This document shows, piece by piece, positions 62,201 through 64,000 of a stretch of 64,000 nt of DNA. A program made the translations under genes and the position numbers. The notes beneath the pieces are model-generated. The model was not told where the DNA came from. It did no database searches and saw only the letters and a program-made list of their open reading frames with translations. Source of the stretch: Belliella kenyensis (lineage in GTDB: Bacteria > Bacteroidota > Bacteroidia > Cytophagales > Cyclobacteriaceae); assembly GCF_022549675.1 (NCBI RefSeq), contig NZ_JAKZGR010000001.1:124001-188000 (forward strand), read 5' to 3'. The stretch's first letter is position 1. Every line of letters begins with the position of its first letter.

Positions 62201-62748
62201 TCTTCCAACTTTCTCAAGGTCTCTTTTTTTCTAGCTTTGAATTTTGAAATTCCAGCTGCTTCTTCAAAAAGGTCACGCCTAGAGTTATTCTTATCATTAA
62301 GTAATTCCTCTATCATTTTTAGTTCAATGATAGCATAGCTGTTGGAATTGATACCCGTATCCATAAATAGGTTAGTGATATCTTTTAGCCGGCATGTCAC
62401 ACCATTGAGCAAATATTCACTTTCGCCACTTCTATAATACCTCCTAGTGATGGTCACATGGGTATATTCAGTAGGAAGTAAGTTTTTAGTATTTTCAAAT
62501 GTCAAGGACACCTCTGCTAAGTTGGTAGGTTTTCTATTTTTGGTACCGTTAAAAATGACATTCTCCATCTTATCAGATCGAAGCATTCTTGATTTTTGTT
62601 CGCCTAATACCCAACGAATTGCATCAACTACGTTGGATTTGCCGCAACCGTTAGGTCCAACCACTCCTGTGATTCCTTTGTCAAAATGAATCACCATCCG
62701 ATCTCCAAAACTCTTGAAACCTTTTATCTCTAGCTTACTTAGCAGCAT
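59209..62748 (-). CDS. smc: chromosome segregation protein SMC
   Basis: Condensin-type ATPase of 1179 residues that organises and helps separate the chromosome. Walker A is GPNGCGKSNVVDAIRWVLGE (from residue 31), followed by two long coiled-coil arms (about 170-500 and 680-1010) separated by the hinge (GFPEAIKFLKKN through GSVGLFEGKRIG). The C-terminal head has the signature LSGGEKTLTATSL and Walker B FCIFDEVDAPLDD. The length is normal for bacterial SMC. The gene is divergent from the membrane protein at 62819. Confidence 0.97.
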   Translation of the reverse strand: MLLSKLEIKGFKSFGDRMVIHFDKGITGVVGPNGCGKSNVVDAIRWVLGEQKSRMLRSDKMENVIFNGTKNRKPTNLAEVSLTFENTKNLLPTEYTHVTITRRYYRSGESEYLLNGVTCRLKDITNLFMDTGINSNSYAIIELKMIEELLNDKNNSRRDLFEEAAGISKFKARKKETLRKLEDTDGDLDRVEDVLFEIDKNLKSLEKQAKQTAKYFEIKQEYKIASINLAKKSVASHSDSLIKLHEQIEQESDKKIMLSTKISEKESMLEQVKSELIHKEKLLSSRQKTLNEHVNKIRQFESDKKIKNERLRFLEDRAQKLREQIDVDRKSNDRAGFSIRSLEQELESARKILAEKEFTIEQLKVDYDQQKTSYTEIQEKQKEFNKEFALKKDLVYQLSKDKEIKQIQYSTLKQELEKTASDDYSQEANLADFEDKLVILKEELDKSQEELIKLKSREEDHNRKIEELNKLIEMIREEVTQSSRKLDAKQNEFNLTKSLVENLEGFPEAIKFLKKNTSWSKDTPLLSDILTTEEKYRVTIENFLEGYMNYYVVDTQEQAIAAVNLLSDAARGKANFFVLADFDKFQSSQSKLFPNAIPATEIIEYDEKYAKLISFILDDVYLVRGEFNDFPTDAQSIFISESGKFTKRKFSISGGSVGLFEGKRIGRAKNLEKLEKDIKELSKKVSQTRSNLDGKLTDLLKLKEVSYKLPIEGLQAEIAEINQEYVSIRTKKEQLAEMLSTNANKREDILERIEELENSLNEITPRLDDERAKFEYLEIELETLNEQLQIESELLSQKSTAFNQDNILFHQQNNKVTSLEQEISFKKSAFESSKERIEKSQLEQSSIEQEVRTLLDNNEIKDDELIELYAEKESIEKGVNEAEKDYYASRGEIDTNDKQIRELQKSKEGIDTIIQEYTNALNEVKLKLNSMKERLSVEFEIDLDQLMEENPSIDEDYLTMDDTQIRQIVQKNKEKLEKIGPINPMAMEAYEEIKTRHTFITSQREDLIKAKNSLIETIKEIDEVAKETFLDAFEKIKENFVKVFRSLFTKEDDCDLRLVDPENPLDSPIEIMAKPKGKRPLTINQLSGGEKTLTATSLLFSIYLLKPAPFCIFDEVDAPLDDANIDKFNNIIQTFSKESQFIIVTHNKRTMASTDIIYGITMIEAGVSRVVPVDLRELV

Positions 62749-62818
62749 GCTTCCACTTTTAAAATTTGAATAGATAGCAAATTTATAACTATATTAGATT
62801 CATCAAAAAGAAAAAATC

Positions 62819-63343
62819 GTGGATAACATAGGAAACGTCATATATGTAGTCGCTATCATCATCTACTTCATATACACAGCCATCAAAAAAGGTGGTAAAG
62901 ATATCGCTCAACCACCATCACCTCCAGAAAATCCCACAGAAGATAGACCAAGACCACAATCTTTTGAAGACCTGCTCAAAGAGATCAGAAAGGGACAAAA
63001 TGAAGAGAGAAGAGATCTTGAAAATACCGGCCAAGGTGATGCTCATATTCCTAATCGAACGAAGCCAGTTCAGACGAGTTCAGACAAATATGAGGGCGAA
63101 AAAAAATATGCATCAGCCTTTGATAAATACTCTGGCACCATCAGTAAACATGAAGTGCCAAAGTTGCAAACACTTGATGAACAAGTCAGGCTTTCTTCAG
63201 ACCTAATAGGTATAGGAACTGTAGGAGAAGACATAGATAAGAGGCAAAAAGGTGCTAATCGGTACAAAAAACTCTTGCAAGATCCTCAAAACGTAAAAGA
63301 TGCGGTTGTTCTCAGTGAAATAATGAATAAAAAGTATTTCTAA
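62819..63343 (+). CDS. membrane-anchored unknown protein, GTG start
   Basis: A 174-residue protein starting with GTG. One N-terminal membrane segment (VIYVVAIIIYFIYTAI) is followed by a Pro-rich, charged, probably disordered stretch (QPPSPPENPTEDRPRPQSFE, DLLKEIRKGQNEERRD) and a short C-terminal helix ending LQDPQNVKDAVVLSEIMNKK and YF, the part most like a conserved domain. Located divergently from smc; similar proteins are common in Cytophagales, function unknown. The C-terminal DPxxxxxAVVLSEI motif may be a partner-binding helix. Confidence 0.75.
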   Translation: MDNIGNVIYVVAIIIYFIYTAIKKGGKDIAQPPSPPENPTEDRPRPQSFEDLLKEIRKGQNEERRDLENTGQGDAHIPNRTKPVQTSSDKYEGEKKYASAFDKYSGTISKHEVPKLQTLDEQVRLSSDLIGIGTVGEDIDKRQKGANRYKKLLQDPQNVKDAVVLSEIMNKKYF

Positions 63344-63420
63344 AAAATTTGTCTAAACATTTCACATTTTAAAAGGTAATACTCTCATCCAATAGTAAAT
63401 ACCTTATCGTAAATGTGATC

Positions 63421-63915
63421 ATGGAAAATGTAGACAACTTCAAAAGCGGGAGACTTAGTCAAGAACGACGAGCTTTCCTCAAAAAATCAGGAGCAATCAC
63501 TATCATGTCGCTCTTTGGAGCCAGCTTTTTCACTTCTTGTGGTTCTGATGACGATTCTCCCAATGGTGGCAATACACCAGCAACCCCTCAGAATGGGATT
63601 ACAGTAAATGACAGCTCTGTAGTAATAGATTTAAGTCAAGTGCCATCATTGAGCAATGAAGGTGGTTGGATTTTGATCACTTCTGCAAGAATGCTTGTCA
63701 TCAATGTAGGTAGTGGGTTCAATTCTCTAACATCGGTCTGTACCCACTCAAATTGCGATAGAAATTGGTCACTTAACAATAATCAGTTTGTATGCTCTTG
63801 TCATGGCTCTAGGTTTACTACAAGTGGAGCCGTAGTCACTGGTCCAGCTACAAGACCACTTCAGTCGTTTTCAAACAGCGTATCAGGTAACACACTCACT
63901 ATTAATAGAAGCTAA
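63421..63915 (+). CDS. Rieske (2Fe-2S) Tat lipoprotein
   Basis: Iron-sulfur protein of about 164 residues. I start it at the ATG at 63421 rather than the GTG at 63415. The N-terminus has RRAFLKKSG, a twin-arginine motif, then a hydrophobic stretch and lipobox FFTSC, so it is a Tat-exported lipoprotein. After a low-complexity linker (SDDDSPNGGNTPATP) the Rieske cluster ligands are CTHSNC and CSCHGSRF (each with Cys and His). It probably passes electrons at the outer face of the inner membrane. The next gene starts at the last base of its stop. Confidence 0.93.
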   Translation: MENVDNFKSGRLSQERRAFLKKSGAITIMSLFGASFFTSCGSDDDSPNGGNTPATPQNGITVNDSSVVIDLSQVPSLSNEGGWILITSARMLVINVGSGFNSLTSVCTHSNCDRNWSLNNNQFVCSCHGSRFTTSGAVVTGPATRPLQSFSNSVSGNTLTINRS

Positions 63916-64000
63916 TGAAAAGGGTCTTTCAGCTCATTATCATTTGCTTTATCACCACTCTAGCAGAGGATGCTTTCGCACAGGTGTACAAGACGGAGAA
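63915..64000 (+). CDS. exported protein, 5' end only (runs off the window)
   Basis: The ATG overlaps the stop of the Rieske gene (TAATG). The 28 visible residues are a signal peptide (MKRVFQLIIICFITTLAEDA, FAQ) followed by VYKTE. Translation is coupled to the Rieske gene, so it is probably a functional partner in electron transfer. The product cannot be assigned from this stretch. Confidence 0.7.
   Translation, partial: MKRVFQLIIICFITTLAEDAFAQVYKTE

Noticed and set aside
1-64000. CRISPR arrays, rRNA, tRNA and intact insertion sequences
   Set aside because: No regularly spaced repeats, no rRNA or tRNA-like stretches and no transposase gene were found.

Overview
The window looks like a chromosomal stretch of an aerobic member of the Bacteroidota, most likely order Cytophagales and family Cyclobacteriaceae (Algoriphagus/Belliella-like). 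This rests on the low GC content, SusC/SusD pairs, an ECF sigma/FecR pair beside a SusC with an STN domain, many SPII lipoproteins, TAnnTTTG-type -7 promoter elements, weak ribosome binding sites, and the general protein style. No rRNA, tRNA, CRISPR array, integrase or intact insertion sequence was found.

Layout. 1-2.8 kb: a partial aldo/keto reductase, a Tat-exported Dabb-domain protein and an S41 peptidase. 2.8-12.6 kb: a minus-strand envelope-uptake locus (ECF sigma, FecR anti-sigma, SusC, SusD, DUF5689 lipoprotein, calcineurin-like phosphoesterase), probably for a phosphorylated substrate. 12.8-14.7 kb: SelO and a GNAT acetyltransferase. 14.8-21.0 kb: a GbsR/MarR-type regulator with a perfect 16-bp palindrome in its promoter, then a TolC/adaptor/RND tripartite efflux operon. 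21.2 kb: an acyl-carrier-like protein with Lys in place of the phosphopantetheine Ser. 21.7-25.7 kb: two His-rich lipoproteins and a TonB-dependent receptor; both promoters carry near-identical 15-bp boxes just downstream of a -7 element, suggesting one metal-responsive (Zur-like) regulon. 25.9-35.5 kb: an M20 hydrolase, a YheT-like hydrolase, an unknown lipoprotein, a PQQ-type sugar dehydrogenase, an alcohol dehydrogenase, and a GH13/topoisomerase IB/CsbD cluster.

35.7-48.8 kb is a defence island with decayed edges. It opens with small lipoproteins, a ferredoxin-like relic and a lipoprotein gene broken by one stop codon. The core is a seven-gene co-directional run: hsdR, hsdM, hsdS, a RelE/HigB-like toxin, an Xre antitoxin, a SecB-like chaperone and a DUF2971 protein. 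The toxin-antitoxin-chaperone (TAC) trio continues the type I restriction operon with tiny gaps or overlaps. Behind it, on the minus strand, are a relic of an IetS-like subtilisin, an Xre/ImmA-IrrE/PIN module whose promoter is flanked by inverted half-sites, and a fragment of another ImmA/IrrE protein. This island is the most interesting part of the window.

48.8-64 kb is mostly housekeeping: mnmE, a periplasmic thioredoxin, an exported alpha/beta hydrolase, gamma-glutamyltransferase, an S9 peptidase, an Hpt protein, several small unknowns, smc, a membrane protein and a Rieske lipoprotein. Two copies of a ~141-bp MITE-like element sit in divergent promoter regions at 50.7 and 57.1 kb, and a GC-rich hairpin cluster lies downstream of smc.
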